A stretch of 64,000 nucleotides of DNA from Bacillota bacterium. Its GTDB lineage: Bacteria > Bacillota > Clostridia > Lachnospirales > Lachnospiraceae. The notes beneath the pieces were generated by a model. The model was given only the letters and a program-made list of their open reading frames with translations, had not been told where the DNA came from and did not search any database. The DNA is taken from positions 248,001 to 312,000 of the forward strand of contig JAEZJV010000051.1 in assembly GCA_023415635.1 (NCBI GenBank), in the 5' to 3' direction. The position numbers and the translations under genes were made by a program. Below are positions 9,509 through 18,486 of this stretch, piece by piece (the stretch's first letter is position 1; the number at the start of each line of letters is the position of its first letter).

Positions 9509-10390
9509 TTGAAAGGTAAGATTATCAAAGGTATTGCAGGCTTTTATTATGTACACGCACCAGAGACTAATATGATTTATGAGTGTAAGGCTAAGGGAAT
9601 TTTTCGCAATCAGAAAATCAAACCTCTCGTAGGTGACGATGTAGAGATAGATACCGAAGATCAACCGGCAGGGAAGGGAACCATCACCCTGATTTTACCG
9701 AGAAATAATGAATTAATACGGCCCGCAGTTGCAAATGTTGACCAAGCTATGGTGATATTTGCAGCAGCGGAGCCTGATCCTAATTTGAATCTACTGGATC
9801 GCTTTCTGATTATGATGCAGAAGCAGCGGGTTAATGCTATCGTTTGCTTCAATAAGATGGATATCGTCTCCAAGGATGAAATCTCATTATTGCGTGATAC
9901 GTACCGGCTCTGTGGTTATGAGGTGGTTTTTACCAGTATGCTGCAGAGAGAGGGTACCGCAATGCTATGTGATAAAATAAAAGGTAAGACCACTGTACTA
10001 GCCGGCCCCTCCGGTGTAGGAAAATCTACCTTTATAAATCTGATACAGCCTGAAGCCAAGATGGAGACAGGTAATATCAGCGAGAAAATCAAGCGCGGAA
10101 AGCATACAACAAGACACTCCGAGTTGATTTATGTTGAAGAGGGTACGTATCTTATGGATACTCCGGGCTTCAGTTCTTTATATATCGATGAGATAGAGAC
10201 AGAAGAACTGAAGGATTATTTTGTGGAGTTTCGTGAATTTGAGCCGGAATGTCGTTTTATTGGCTGCAATCATAAAAACGAGCCTGGCTGCGCAGTGAAA
10301 GCTGCCTTAACAGAGCATAGGATCAGTAGGCTTCGTTATGAGAACTATGTAATGTTATATGAGGAATTAAAGAACCAAAAACGTTATTAG
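9509..10390 (+). CDS. rsgA: Ribosome small-subunit GTPase RsgA
   Basis: A circularly permuted GTPase that assists late maturation of the 30S subunit. Order of motifs is OB fold, then NKMD (G4), then AGPSGVGKST (G1) and DTPGF (G3), which is the permuted arrangement. The C-terminal zinc site is CRFIGCNHKNEPGC. The start is TTG at 9509, one base after the prkC stop, with GGAGGA upstream. About 293 residues, as expected. The rsgA-rpe-thiN order downstream of prkC is conserved in Firmicutes. Confidence 0.96.
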   Translation: MKGKIIKGIAGFYYVHAPETNMIYECKAKGIFRNQKIKPLVGDDVEIDTEDQPAGKGTITLILPRNNELIRPAVANVDQAMVIFAAAEPDPNLNLLDRFLIMMQKQRVNAIVCFNKMDIVSKDEISLLRDTYRLCGYEVVFTSMLQREGTAMLCDKIKGKTTVLAGPSGVGKSTFINLIQPEAKMETGNISEKIKRGKHTTRHSELIYVEEGTYLMDTPGFSSLYIDEIETEELKDYFVEFREFEPECRFIGCNHKNEPGCAVKAALTEHRISRLRYENYVMLYEELKNQKRY

Positions 10391-10439
10391 AGCTGAATAT
10401 AATTGTTCTTCTCTAAATTAATGAATGATGGAGGAAGCT

Positions 10440-11102
10440 ATGGTGAAACTTGCCCCGTCTATATTGGCGGCTGATTTTAACAGACTGGGAGAGCAGATTA
10501 AATTGGTGGAACAGTCTGGAGCAGAATATCTACATATTGATGTTATGGATGGGATTTATGTTCCCAGCATAAGCTTTGGTATGCCTGTAATAGCTTCGAT
10601 CAGAAAGAATTCGAAGCTTATTTTTGATGTTCATTTGATGATTGAGGAGCCGATACGTTATCTTGAGGAATTTAAAAATGCCGGTGCTGATATCATTACA
10701 GTGCATGCCGAGGCATGTACCCATCTTCACAGGACAGTTACCAGAATAAAAGAGCTGGGTCTGAAAGCAGGAGTATCCTTGAATCCGGCTACTCCGCTTA
10801 ATGTTCTTGAACATATCCTGGAAGACTTGGATATGGTACTGATTATGACAGTAAATCCTGGATTTGGCGGCCAGGAGATTATTCCGGGAATGCTTGAGAA
10901 GGTACAGGAGCTAAGGAAGCATACAGAAATGCTTGGACAAATGCTTGATATAGAGGTTGATGGTGGAATAACCTTGGGCAATGTGGATAAGGTAGTGAAG
11001 GCAGGGGCCAATGTAATAGTCTCCGGTACCTCAGTGTTTAAGGGAGATATTACGAAGAATATCGCAGACTTTCGTCAGGCGTTTTTAAGGTGCCAAAGCT
11101 AG
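10440..11102 (+). CDS. rpe: Ribulose-phosphate 3-epimerase
   Basis: Interconverts ribulose 5-phosphate and xylulose 5-phosphate in the pentose phosphate pathway. Family motifs are KLAPSILAADF, HIDVMDGIYVPSISFG, DVHLMI, TVNPGFGGQ and EVDGGI. The in-frame ATG at 10425 precedes the GGAGGA site, so the ATG at 10440 (5-nt spacer, protein MVKLAPSILAADF) is the real start, giving 220 residues. Cotranscription with rsgA and thiN is likely from spacing. Confidence 0.97.
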   Translation: MVKLAPSILAADFNRLGEQIKLVEQSGAEYLHIDVMDGIYVPSISFGMPVIASIRKNSKLIFDVHLMIEEPIRYLEEFKNAGADIITVHAEACTHLHRTVTRIKELGLKAGVSLNPATPLNVLEHILEDLDMVLIMTVNPGFGGQEIIPGMLEKVQELRKHTEMLGQMLDIEVDGGITLGNVDKVVKAGANVIVSGTSVFKGDITKNIADFRQAFLRCQS

Positions 11103-11121
11103 GCCCGGTTACAGACTGGAG

Positions 11122-11787
11122 ATGGTGGTTATCAATAAAACAAATAAGATTTTGATTATTACAGGTGGGCGGACGGACGAGGAATTCCTCATAGGGCTTA
11201 TAAATGAGGAGAAATTTACCCTGATCATTACTGCAGACAGTGGTCTTATGTTGGCTGACCGTTTGAAGATTGTGCCGGATTTTATTGTCGGTGATTTTGA
11301 TTCGGTTCCGGAAGCCATCCTAGATCAGTATCGTAATCAGTCCACACCGATACAAACCTTTCCGAAGGAGAAGGATAAAACAGATACTCAGCTTGCCATA
11401 GAGCTAGCTCTGATGCATACTCCCTCAAGTATAACGATTGTCGGAGCTACTGGAAGCCGTATGGATCATACGCTGGCCAATATCCATCTTCTGCTGCTTC
11501 CCTTGCAGCGAAAGGTTGAGGCAGCTATTGTGGATCGGAATAATAAGCTCTATCTGAAACAGGAGAGCTTTTTCATACAAAAAACAGGGCAATTTGGAGA
11601 TTATGTATCGCTGCTTCCTTTTGGCGAAGCGGTGAAGGGGCTGACCCTGAAAGGTTTTTATTATCCTCTGAATAACGTGATCCTGACGGCAGGAAGCAGT
11701 ATTGGAATCAGTAATGAGATCGTAGCAGAGAAGGCAAAAGTTGAGTTTAATCAGGGAATATTACTGGTTATGGAAACCAGAGATTGA
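11122..11787 (+). CDS. thiN: Thiamine pyrophosphokinase
   Basis: Transfers pyrophosphate from ATP to thiamine to make the cofactor TPP. Recognised by ADSGLMLADRLKIVPDFIVGDFDS, KDKTDTQLA, and GATGSRMDHTLAN, typical of the ThiN/TPK family; 221 residues is standard. The start is either ATG 11122 or GTG 11125; the GGAG site is unusually close to both. It lies 19 bp after rpe, the usual Firmicute arrangement. Confidence 0.94.
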   Translation: MVVINKTNKILIITGGRTDEEFLIGLINEEKFTLIITADSGLMLADRLKIVPDFIVGDFDSVPEAILDQYRNQSTPIQTFPKEKDKTDTQLAIELALMHTPSSITIVGATGSRMDHTLANIHLLLLPLQRKVEAAIVDRNNKLYLKQESFFIQKTGQFGDYVSLLPFGEAVKGLTLKGFYYPLNNVILTAGSSIGISNEIVAEKAKVEFNQGILLVMETRD

Positions 11788-11856
11788 ATGACTTTCAGAT
11801 AACATACAGCATCAGGCATTCATATTTGAAATTTTTATTAAGGAAGGAACACACGA

Positions 11857-12954
11857 ATGAAGTTAGGTATTGTAGGCTTACCCAATGTTGGTAAGAGCAC
11901 ACTTTTCAACTCTTTAACAAAGGCAGGTGCTGAATCTGCCAACTATCCTTTTTGTACCATAGATCCCAATGTTGGTATCGTTCCGGTCCCGGATGAAAGG
12001 CTTTCTGTATTGGGAGATTTATATCATTCCGAAAAAATCGTTCCGGCGGTCATTGAATTTGTAGATATTGCAGGTCTTGTCAAGGGTGCGTCCAAGGGTG
12101 AAGGCCTCGGAAATCAGTTTTTATCCAATATTCGTGAGGTGGATGCCATTGTTCATGTGGTCCGCTGTTTTGATGACAGTAATGTGATACATGTTGATGG
12201 ATCAGTTAATCCCGCCAGAGATATTGAGACCATTAATCTGGAATTGATTTTTTCTGATCTAGAGATTTTGGAACGCAGAATGTCCAAGACCATCAAGGGA
12301 GCTAAAAACGATAAGTCTCTTGCGAAAGAACTTGCCATGCAGGATCGCATAAAAGCTCTGTTAGAGGAAGGAAGAATGGCAAAAGCCTTCCTGCCTCAGG
12401 ATGAGGAAGAACAGGAGTTATTTGACAGCTACAATCTTCTGACTGCCAAGCCGGTGATCTTTGCGGCTAACGTAAAGGAAGAGGATCTGTCAGAGGACGG
12501 GAAAGATAATGGCTATGTAAATGAGGTACGCAGTATCGCTCTTAAGGATGCTTCCGAGGTGTTTGTCATCTGTGCGCAGATCGAACAGGAGATTGCGGAG
12601 CTGGAGGACGATGAAAAGCGTATGTTCTTAGAGGAACTCGGTTTAAAGGAATCAGGTCTTGAGAAGCTCATAAAGGCAAGCTACCATATTCTTGGTCTGA
12701 TCAGTTATCTGACAGCAGGTCCTAAGGAAACCAGAGCCTGGACCATTAAGGTAGGTACAAAGGCGCCACAGGCAGCCGGCAAAATCCACTCTGATTTTGA
12801 ACGCGGATTTATTCGTGCAGAAATTGTTAATTATCACAATCTGATAGAGTGCGGCAACTATAATGCTGCAAAGGAAAAGGGTTTGGTACGTTCTGAAGGA
12901 AAAGAATATGTGGTTCAGGACGGAGATGTTGTTCTCTTCCGTTTTAATGTATAA
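11857..12954 (+). CDS. ychF: Redox-regulated ATPase YchF (OLA1 family)
   Basis: A conserved Obg-related P-loop protein that binds ATP rather than GTP and associates with ribosomes. The G1 motif is GLPNVGKST near the N-terminus, followed by the signature DPNVGIVPVPDERL, the G3-like DIAGLVKGASKGEG and a C-terminal TGS domain. The 365-residue length is normal. It has a good AAGGAAGG ribosome-binding site and ends 82 bp before the start of lgt. Confidence 0.97.
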   Translation: MKLGIVGLPNVGKSTLFNSLTKAGAESANYPFCTIDPNVGIVPVPDERLSVLGDLYHSEKIVPAVIEFVDIAGLVKGASKGEGLGNQFLSNIREVDAIVHVVRCFDDSNVIHVDGSVNPARDIETINLELIFSDLEILERRMSKTIKGAKNDKSLAKELAMQDRIKALLEEGRMAKAFLPQDEEEQELFDSYNLLTAKPVIFAANVKEEDLSEDGKDNGYVNEVRSIALKDASEVFVICAQIEQEIAELEDDEKRMFLEELGLKESGLEKLIKASYHILGLISYLTAGPKETRAWTIKVGTKAPQAAGKIHSDFERGFIRAEIVNYHNLIECGNYNAAKEKGLVRSEGKEYVVQDGDVVLFRFNV

Positions 12955-13036
12955 CTGGCCTACGAAACCGGAATACTCTAATTTGTGACAGGAATGAATG
13001 CTGATCGGACGGTTTCGTATCATAATGGAGAGTTTT

Positions 13037-13981
13037 ATGAAAATAATTTATGGTTCGGATATCTACTTCCCAAACTTAGGGATTTCACTTGATAATGTTG
13101 CTTCAGGCTTTGATTTTTTTGGCTATTATGTAACACTTTATGGTGTCATCATAGGTTTTGGTATGCTATGTGGTTGGCTGATTGCAGAGTGGATGGCGAA
13201 AAGGACTGGCCAAAACACGGAGCTTTATCTGGATTTTGCCTTGGTGGCAATTGTTGCAGCTGTAATCGGAGCCAGAGCATATTATGTTGTTTTTGCTCTG
13301 GAGGAGTTTGTAAGTCATCCCTTATCGGTATTAAACTTAAGAACAGGGGGACTTGCAATTTACGGAGGGATCATAGCCGCAGTTATAGCCGCAGTCATTT
13401 TTTCAAAAATCAAAAAATATAATTTTTGGCTTTTGGCAGACACCGGCTGTATCGGATTGGTCACAGGTCAAATTATCGGTCGATGGGGAAATTTCTTTAA
13501 TCGTGAAGCCTTTGGTAAGTATACCAGCGGATTGTTTGCTATGAGGCTGAATGTAAATGATGTATCCGGAATATATCGGGATTCCACCCCGTTATCCAGT
13601 CTACAGAATATGTATTCAAAAAAGCCCCAGGCACTCAATAGAATTCTCGAAATCAGAGATAAGACAGTGATGATAGACGGGAGCAGATATATTCAGGTAC
13701 ACCCTACCTTTCTCTATGAGGTACTCTGGAATTTGTGCCTATTGGTGTTTCTAGTACTATATACCAGACATAAGAAATTTGATGGAGAGGTTATTCTTCT
13801 GTATCTTGTTGGATATGGTCTTGGAAGAGTATGGATGGAGGGTTTAAGAACAGATCAGCTGTTTCTCTGGGGTACTCCCCTCGCGGTTTCCCAGTTATTG
13901 TCCGGTGTGATGGTATTATTTGCAGGTGTCTATCTGACCTATAAAAGATATAACCTGAACAGACGGAAAAAGCGGAAATAG
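13037..13981 (+). CDS. lgt: Prolipoprotein diacylglyceryl transferase
   Basis: Attaches diacylglycerol to the lipobox cysteine of prolipoproteins in the membrane. The Lgt signature is IGRWGNFFNREAFG, with GGLAIYGGI before it and HPTFLYE after it, across several membrane helices; the C-terminal RxxEGLR-type segment reads MEGLRTDQL. ATG 13037 is the likely start (GGAG 6 nt upstream, protein MKIIYGSDIYFPN), giving 314 residues. Two earlier in-frame starts exist at 12998 and 13025 but have weaker sites. Confidence 0.94.
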   Translation: MKIIYGSDIYFPNLGISLDNVASGFDFFGYYVTLYGVIIGFGMLCGWLIAEWMAKRTGQNTELYLDFALVAIVAAVIGARAYYVVFALEEFVSHPLSVLNLRTGGLAIYGGIIAAVIAAVIFSKIKKYNFWLLADTGCIGLVTGQIIGRWGNFFNREAFGKYTSGLFAMRLNVNDVSGIYRDSTPLSSLQNMYSKKPQALNRILEIRDKTVMIDGSRYIQVHPTFLYEVLWNLCLLVFLVLYTRHKKFDGEVILLYLVGYGLGRVWMEGLRTDQLFLWGTPLAVSQLLSGVMVLFAGVYLTYKRYNLNRRKKRK

Positions 13982-14004
13982 AGAATAAGGTATCATTTTG
14001 CATA

Positions 14005-14041
14005 GGAGCTTAGGGCTAATTACCTAAGCTCTATTATTTTG
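14005..14041 (+). terminator. Rho-independent terminator after lgt
   Basis: GAGCTTAGG (14006-14014) and CCTAAGCTC (14023-14031) form a perfect 9-bp stem with an 8-nt loop followed by TATTATTTT. It closes the lgt transcript. Confidence 0.75.
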
Positions 14042-14165
14042 CCTATATCTTGACATAATTTGTTCGATTATTAATAAAAACACAAGATATTGTAACTATT
14101 TATCGAAAAGGCTCAAAATCCCAGCGTTCTTAAGGGTTTGTGGGCTTTTTTTTTAAATTTATTAC

Positions 14166-14194
14166 TTGATAAATTCCCAAAATTAATATAAAAT
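14166..14194 (+). promoter_or_regulatory. Sigma-A promoter of the mraZ/dcw operon
   Basis: TTGATA (14166-14171) and TAAAAT (14189-14194) are separated by exactly 17 bp. This falls in the 336-bp non-coding stretch 13982-14317, which holds the lgt terminator, a weak hairpin with a nine-T run near 14150, this promoter and the MraZ boxes; I see nothing else there. The predicted transcript start is near 14201. Confidence 0.75.
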
Positions 14195-14201
14195 ATTCAC
14201 A

Positions 14202-14251
14202 TAAGTGGAGCAAAGTGGTGAAAAGTGGGGTTAAGGGCCTTCAAAGTGGAG
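14202..14251 (+). promoter_or_regulatory. MraZ boxes (direct GTGGNG repeats)
   Basis: Three repeats GTGGAG (14205), GTGGTG (14215) and GTGGGG (14225) lie on a 10-bp period; each later copy has AAA in front, so the unit reads AAAGTGGNG. A fourth copy GTGGAG is at 14246, out of phase. Such arrays are the known operators of MraZ, which autoregulates the dcw operon. They lie just downstream of the predicted transcription start. Confidence 0.75.
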
Positions 14252-14317
14252 AAAGGTAAGATAAACCTTGTTACAGCTCCCGATCTGGAGTATCAAGAAA
14301 GAAGAGGGTGAAGCCAA

Positions 14318-14746
14318 ATGTTCATGGGTGAATTTGATCATTCGATCGATTCTAAGGGTAGAATTATCATACCCTCCAAGTTCAGAGATGATCTTGGGGA
14401 AGAATTTGTAATTACCATGGGTTTGGATGGATGCCTTTTTGCATATCCCCAGGAAGAATGGCAAAACTTTGTGAAGGAACTTCAAAAGCTCCCGGGAACA
14501 CAGGAAGCAAGAAAGCTGCAACGCTATTTTATGGCAAAGGCAGCGGCATGCGAGGCAGATAAGCAGGGAAGAATTCTAATACCAGCTAAACTTCGTGAAA
14601 GTGCAGGATTGGATAAAGACATCGTGTTTGTGGGTGTATTGAACAAGATTGAGATTTGGAGTAAGGAACGTTGGGAGAATAATAATGAATACGATGATGT
14701 GGATGCTATCGCAGAGCATATGTCCCAATACGGAATCTGCTTCTAG
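14318..14746 (+). CDS. mraZ: Transcriptional regulator MraZ
   Basis: A ring-forming AbrB-fold DNA-binding protein that controls its own division operon. Two SpoVT/AbrB-like repeats are seen: SIDSKGRIIIPSKFRDDL near residues 8-25 and EADKQGRILIPAKLRESA near 78-95. At 142 residues it is the normal length. It follows its own predicted promoter and binding boxes, and rsmH begins 31 bp downstream. Confidence 0.96.
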   Translation: MFMGEFDHSIDSKGRIIIPSKFRDDLGEEFVITMGLDGCLFAYPQEEWQNFVKELQKLPGTQEARKLQRYFMAKAAACEADKQGRILIPAKLRESAGLDKDIVFVGVLNKIEIWSKERWENNNEYDDVDAIAEHMSQYGICF

Positions 14747-14777
14747 ACGGCGAAGCCGCTTCTAACCGGAGGGTGAT

Positions 14778-15710
14778 ATGGCATTTGAACACAAATCAGT
14801 ATTATTGGAAGAAACCATAGATAATCTGAAAATTCGACCAGAGGGAATCTTTGTGGATGGTACGCTGGGAGGCGGAGGACATTCCTATGAGATTGCAAAA
14901 CGACTGACAACCGGAAGACTGATCGGGATAGATCAGGATGAAGCCGCTATTAAGGCTGCAGGAGAGAGATTGGTCGAGTATCAGGAGAGAGTTACAATCG
15001 TTCGAAGTAATTACGGTGACTTAAAGAAGGTGCTTCTTTCTCTACAGATTGATAAGGTTGACGGTATATTGCTTGACCTTGGCGTATCCTCTTATCAATT
15101 GGATACACCGGAACGAGGATTTTCCTATAAAGAAGATGCACCACTGGATATGAGGATGGATACCAGAAATTATAAAACAGCGAAGGACATCGTTAACGAT
15201 TACAGTGAAACGGAGCTATACCATATCATTAGGGATTATGGAGAAGATAATTTCGCAAAAAATATTGCTAAACACATTGTCAGGATGAGACAGGACAAGC
15301 CGATCGAGACAACCTTCGAATTGGTGGAAGCGATCAAGGCAGCAATTCCTATGAAGCTTCGAGTTACAACAGGACATCCTGCAAAAAGAACCTTTCAGGC
15401 AATCAGAATTGAGCTTAACCGGGAACTGGAAATATTAAAGGAAACACTACAGGATATGATTGAAGTTCTGACACCGGGAGGCAGATTATGTATCATAACC
15501 TTCCATTCTCTGGAGGACAGGATCGTAAAATCCTGCTTTAGAACCAATGAAAACCCCTGCACCTGTCCGCCGAGTTTTCCGATTTGTGTATGTGGAAAGG
15601 TGGCGCAGGGAAAGGTGGTAACGAGAAAACCCATTCTTCCGACAGAGGAGGAACTTAGAAACAATAAAAGATCAAAAAGTGCGAAGCTTAGGGTTTTTGA
15701 AAAGATATAG
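14778..15710 (+). CDS. rsmH: 16S rRNA (cytosine-1402-N4) methyltransferase
   Basis: Methylates N4 of C1402 in the ribosomal decoding centre. The start HKSVLLEE, the SAM motif FVDGTLGGGGHS, GILLDLGVSSYQLD and the C-terminal TRKPILPTEEE are all diagnostic. Length 310 residues is standard. It is the second gene of the dcw cluster and has a good GGAGG-type ribosome-binding site ahead of ATG 14778. Confidence 0.97.
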   Translation: MAFEHKSVLLEETIDNLKIRPEGIFVDGTLGGGGHSYEIAKRLTTGRLIGIDQDEAAIKAAGERLVEYQERVTIVRSNYGDLKKVLLSLQIDKVDGILLDLGVSSYQLDTPERGFSYKEDAPLDMRMDTRNYKTAKDIVNDYSETELYHIIRDYGEDNFAKNIAKHIVRMRQDKPIETTFELVEAIKAAIPMKLRVTTGHPAKRTFQAIRIELNRELEILKETLQDMIEVLTPGGRLCIITFHSLEDRIVKSCFRTNENPCTCPPSFPICVCGKVAQGKVVTRKPILPTEEELRNNKRSKSAKLRVFEKI

Positions 15711-15779
15711 GATAGAAATCAGTGATATAAAAGAGGTTCTACAAGATAGTATAGAACAGCTGGAAAGAGGGTTTCTTGC

Positions 15780-16265
15780 ATGGAGGCAAATAAGAGACGA
15801 TATCAATATGATTATTCTGGGACAAGCTCTGTAGACGGCAATACCGTCCGTAAACTGAGAGCTACGCCAGATGTCCGCAGAGAAGAAGAACTGTATGAGG
15901 TACCTAAGAGAAGACAGCAGCCAATTAGACATACAAGATCCTTGTCCGGTATCAATTTTGGATCCCTGCTGGTACTTACGGTTGCGATTATTGCAACTGT
16001 GTACGTCTGTGTAGACTTTCTGATGGTACAGAATCAGGTATCTAATATGAATAAACAGATAGTGTCTCTGGAAAAAAAGATTTCCACCCTAACTAAGGAG
16101 AATGATTCCGCCTATGCAGCAATTAATACAGCGGTAGATTTGGATGAAATTTACCGGGTAGCTGTAGAGGAGCTCGGTATGGTATATCCTAATAAGAATG
16201 AAATAATTACTTACCAAAGCGGTTCAGCGGATTATGTGAGACAATACGAAGATATCCCTGAATAA
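15780..16265 (+). CDS. ftsL: FtsL/septum-initiator-like membrane protein
   Basis: A 161-residue bitopic protein in the position where ftsL always stands. A charged cytoplasmic N-terminus of about 58 residues precedes one membrane helix (about 59-82) and a short coiled-coil extracellular segment rich in heptad-like Leu/Ile. FtsL is poorly conserved, so the assignment rests on topology and gene order rather than on a sequence signature. In the divisome it would pair with FtsB/DivIC and FtsQ. Confidence 0.75.
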   Translation: MEANKRRYQYDYSGTSSVDGNTVRKLRATPDVRREEELYEVPKRRQQPIRHTRSLSGINFGSLLVLTVAIIATVYVCVDFLMVQNQVSNMNKQIVSLEKKISTLTKENDSAYAAINTAVDLDEIYRVAVEELGMVYPNKNEIITYQSGSADYVRQYEDIPE

Positions 16266-16293
16266 ACTAGCATGACCAGTGAGGTAAAGTACA

Positions 16294-18432
16294 ATGGAAA
16301 AGTCATCGGATAAAACAATCAAAAAATTTACTTCCAAAATGCAAGCAAATCTATTGCTTGTATTTTGTATTATTACCTTATGTATGGTTGGATTGATGGG
16401 CAAACTGGTTTACATCATGCAGACCAAGGGAGACGCCTATACGAAGCAGGTGTTATCCAGGGAGACCTATGTCAGCTCAGTCCTACCGTATAAGCGGGGA
16501 GATATTACAGATCGGAACGGTACCTTACTTGCCAGCAGTGAATTACAATATAAGCTGATTCTGGACCCGAAGCAGCTGTTATTACATGAGGAATGTATAG
16601 AAGCTACCATAACGGCTTTACAGAATAATTTCAATATTACAGCAGAGGAGCTTAGGGATATCCTGGATAAAAAGTTCGATAAACAATATGTTGTTGTGTT
16701 AAAGAACTTAAAGTATGATGAGGTAGAGAACTTTAAGAAGGCGATACAGGAAAGTGAAGACATTACCGGTATTTGGTTTGAAGAGGAGTATATAAGAACC
16801 TATCCCTACCAGAGTCTGGCCTGCGATATACTCGGTTTTACTTCTTCAGACAATACAGGTTATTTCGGGATAGAAGAATATTATAACGATGAGCTGAACG
16901 GTACCAATGGCAGGGAGTACGGATATTTTAATTCCAACCTTGATCTGGAGCGTATAGTAAAAAAGGCAGTGAACGGTAATTCCGTTATCAGTACGATTGA
17001 TGTAAATGCACAACGAATCATACAGAAGCATATTACTACCTTCAACAATGAATTTGGAAGCAAGAACATCGGTATCTTGGTCATGAATCCAAACAATGGT
17101 GAGATTTTAGCCATGGCCTCCAATCAAGAATACGACTTAAATAATCCAAGAGATCTATCCGGTGTCTATACAGAAGCAGAGCTCTCTGTGATGTCAGAAG
17201 AACAGAAGATGGAAGCTTTAAATAATTTGTGGAAGAATGATGCCGTCAGCAGCGGCTATGAGCCCGGTTCTACCTTTAAGCCGATCACCGTAGCTGCAGG
17301 ACTTGAAGAAAATATTATAAGGGAAGAAGATACCTTTTTTTGTGATGGCTTACAGGAAGTAGCCGGAGAAAAAATCCACTGCAGCAAGAGAACCGGTCAT
17401 GGAGAACTGACTCTAGGTGAGGCACTGATGTTCTCCTGTAATGATGCCCTGATGCAAATTGCGGATAGGGAGGGAAGGGGAATCTTCCATCATTACCAAT
17501 CGAGCTTTTGTTTCGGTAAGAAGACCGGTGTGGACCTTCCCGGTGAAGCCGCAGGTATTATAATTGCAAAAGATAAGATTGGCCCTGCAGACCTGGCTAC
17601 CAGCAGCTTCGGACAGACCTTTAATGCCACGATGCTTCAGATGGCAGCGGCATATTCTTCCCTGGTCAATGGGGGTAGCTATTATCAGCCACATATCGTT
17701 AAGAAAATAGTCAACGCGAATGGAGCAGTTGTCAAAGAGAATAAGGGGCTATTGGTAAAGCGTACCGTATCGGAGAAAACCTCTGATTTTATACAGAAAT
17801 ACATGTATCAGACAGTGGAGGCCGGAACAGCCGGAGGAGCAAAGGTGGAAGGCTATGCAATCGGCGGTAAGACTGGTACAGCACAGAAATATCCCCGCGC
17901 AGCAAAGACTTATCTGGTGTCCTTTTTAGGACAGGTTCCTGCGATTAATCCTAAGATTGTGATTTATATTATGATTGATGAACCTCAGAATGTTGAAAAA
18001 CAGGCGGACAGTTCCATTGCCACCAAGTTTGCCGGTAGAATTATGACAGAATTGCTGCCCGCGCTTGGTATATATCCAGAGGGTGATATTGATTATCTTT
18101 TGCCGTCAAAGGATGTGGCAGACGAGACTGAAACAAATAATGAAGGCGTTACGGAAGACAATACGGAGGCAGCCAATCCCGAGGATAATCAAGGTCAGAA
18201 TCAGGATAACGGGACTGGGGCTTCTGATAACGAGAATACAACAGCAAACACGCAGAATACTGAGCAGACGCAGGATAATAACTCAGAGAATAATCCGGTT
18301 AATTCCGAACAGGAGGCCTCGGATATAGAACAGAATGCTGATGCAGAGAGTGGAGAAGGAGAGCAACAGGAGAATAGTGATACTCCTTCCACAGAAGATG
18401 AAAATGAGTTTAATGCAGATGCAATAGAATAA
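16294..18432 (+). CDS. Class B penicillin-binding protein (FtsI/PBP2B type), acidic tail
   Basis: A membrane-anchored transpeptidase for septal peptidoglycan. One N-terminal helix is followed by a pedestal domain and the penicillin-binding domain with SxxK at Ser326 (GSTFK), an SxN-type SCNDA, and KTGT at Lys526. The catalytic set is complete. Instead of PASTA domains it ends in a roughly 100-residue Asn/Gln/Glu/Asp-rich low-complexity tail (about residues 610-712). It is followed by a second class B PBP gene, so this one is likely the vegetative enzyme. Confidence 0.9.
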   Translation: MEKSSDKTIKKFTSKMQANLLLVFCIITLCMVGLMGKLVYIMQTKGDAYTKQVLSRETYVSSVLPYKRGDITDRNGTLLASSELQYKLILDPKQLLLHEECIEATITALQNNFNITAEELRDILDKKFDKQYVVVLKNLKYDEVENFKKAIQESEDITGIWFEEEYIRTYPYQSLACDILGFTSSDNTGYFGIEEYYNDELNGTNGREYGYFNSNLDLERIVKKAVNGNSVISTIDVNAQRIIQKHITTFNNEFGSKNIGILVMNPNNGEILAMASNQEYDLNNPRDLSGVYTEAELSVMSEEQKMEALNNLWKNDAVSSGYEPGSTFKPITVAAGLEENIIREEDTFFCDGLQEVAGEKIHCSKRTGHGELTLGEALMFSCNDALMQIADREGRGIFHHYQSSFCFGKKTGVDLPGEAAGIIIAKDKIGPADLATSSFGQTFNATMLQMAAAYSSLVNGGSYYQPHIVKKIVNANGAVVKENKGLLVKRTVSEKTSDFIQKYMYQTVEAGTAGGAKVEGYAIGGKTGTAQKYPRAAKTYLVSFLGQVPAINPKIVIYIMIDEPQNVEKQADSSIATKFAGRIMTELLPALGIYPEGDIDYLLPSKDVADETETNNEGVTEDNTEAANPEDNQGQNQDNGTGASDNENTTANTQNTEQTQDNNSENNPVNSEQEASDIEQNADAESGEGEQQENSDTPSTEDENEFNADAIE

Positions 18433-18486
18433 AGCAGCTTTGTTTGTAATAAAATGAAACGATAAGAAAAACAAGGTTATGGTTGT

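Noticed and set aside
14103..14158. Second terminator before mraZ
   Set aside because: There is a nine-T run but the preceding GC segments pair poorly, so I list it only as a weak hairpin.
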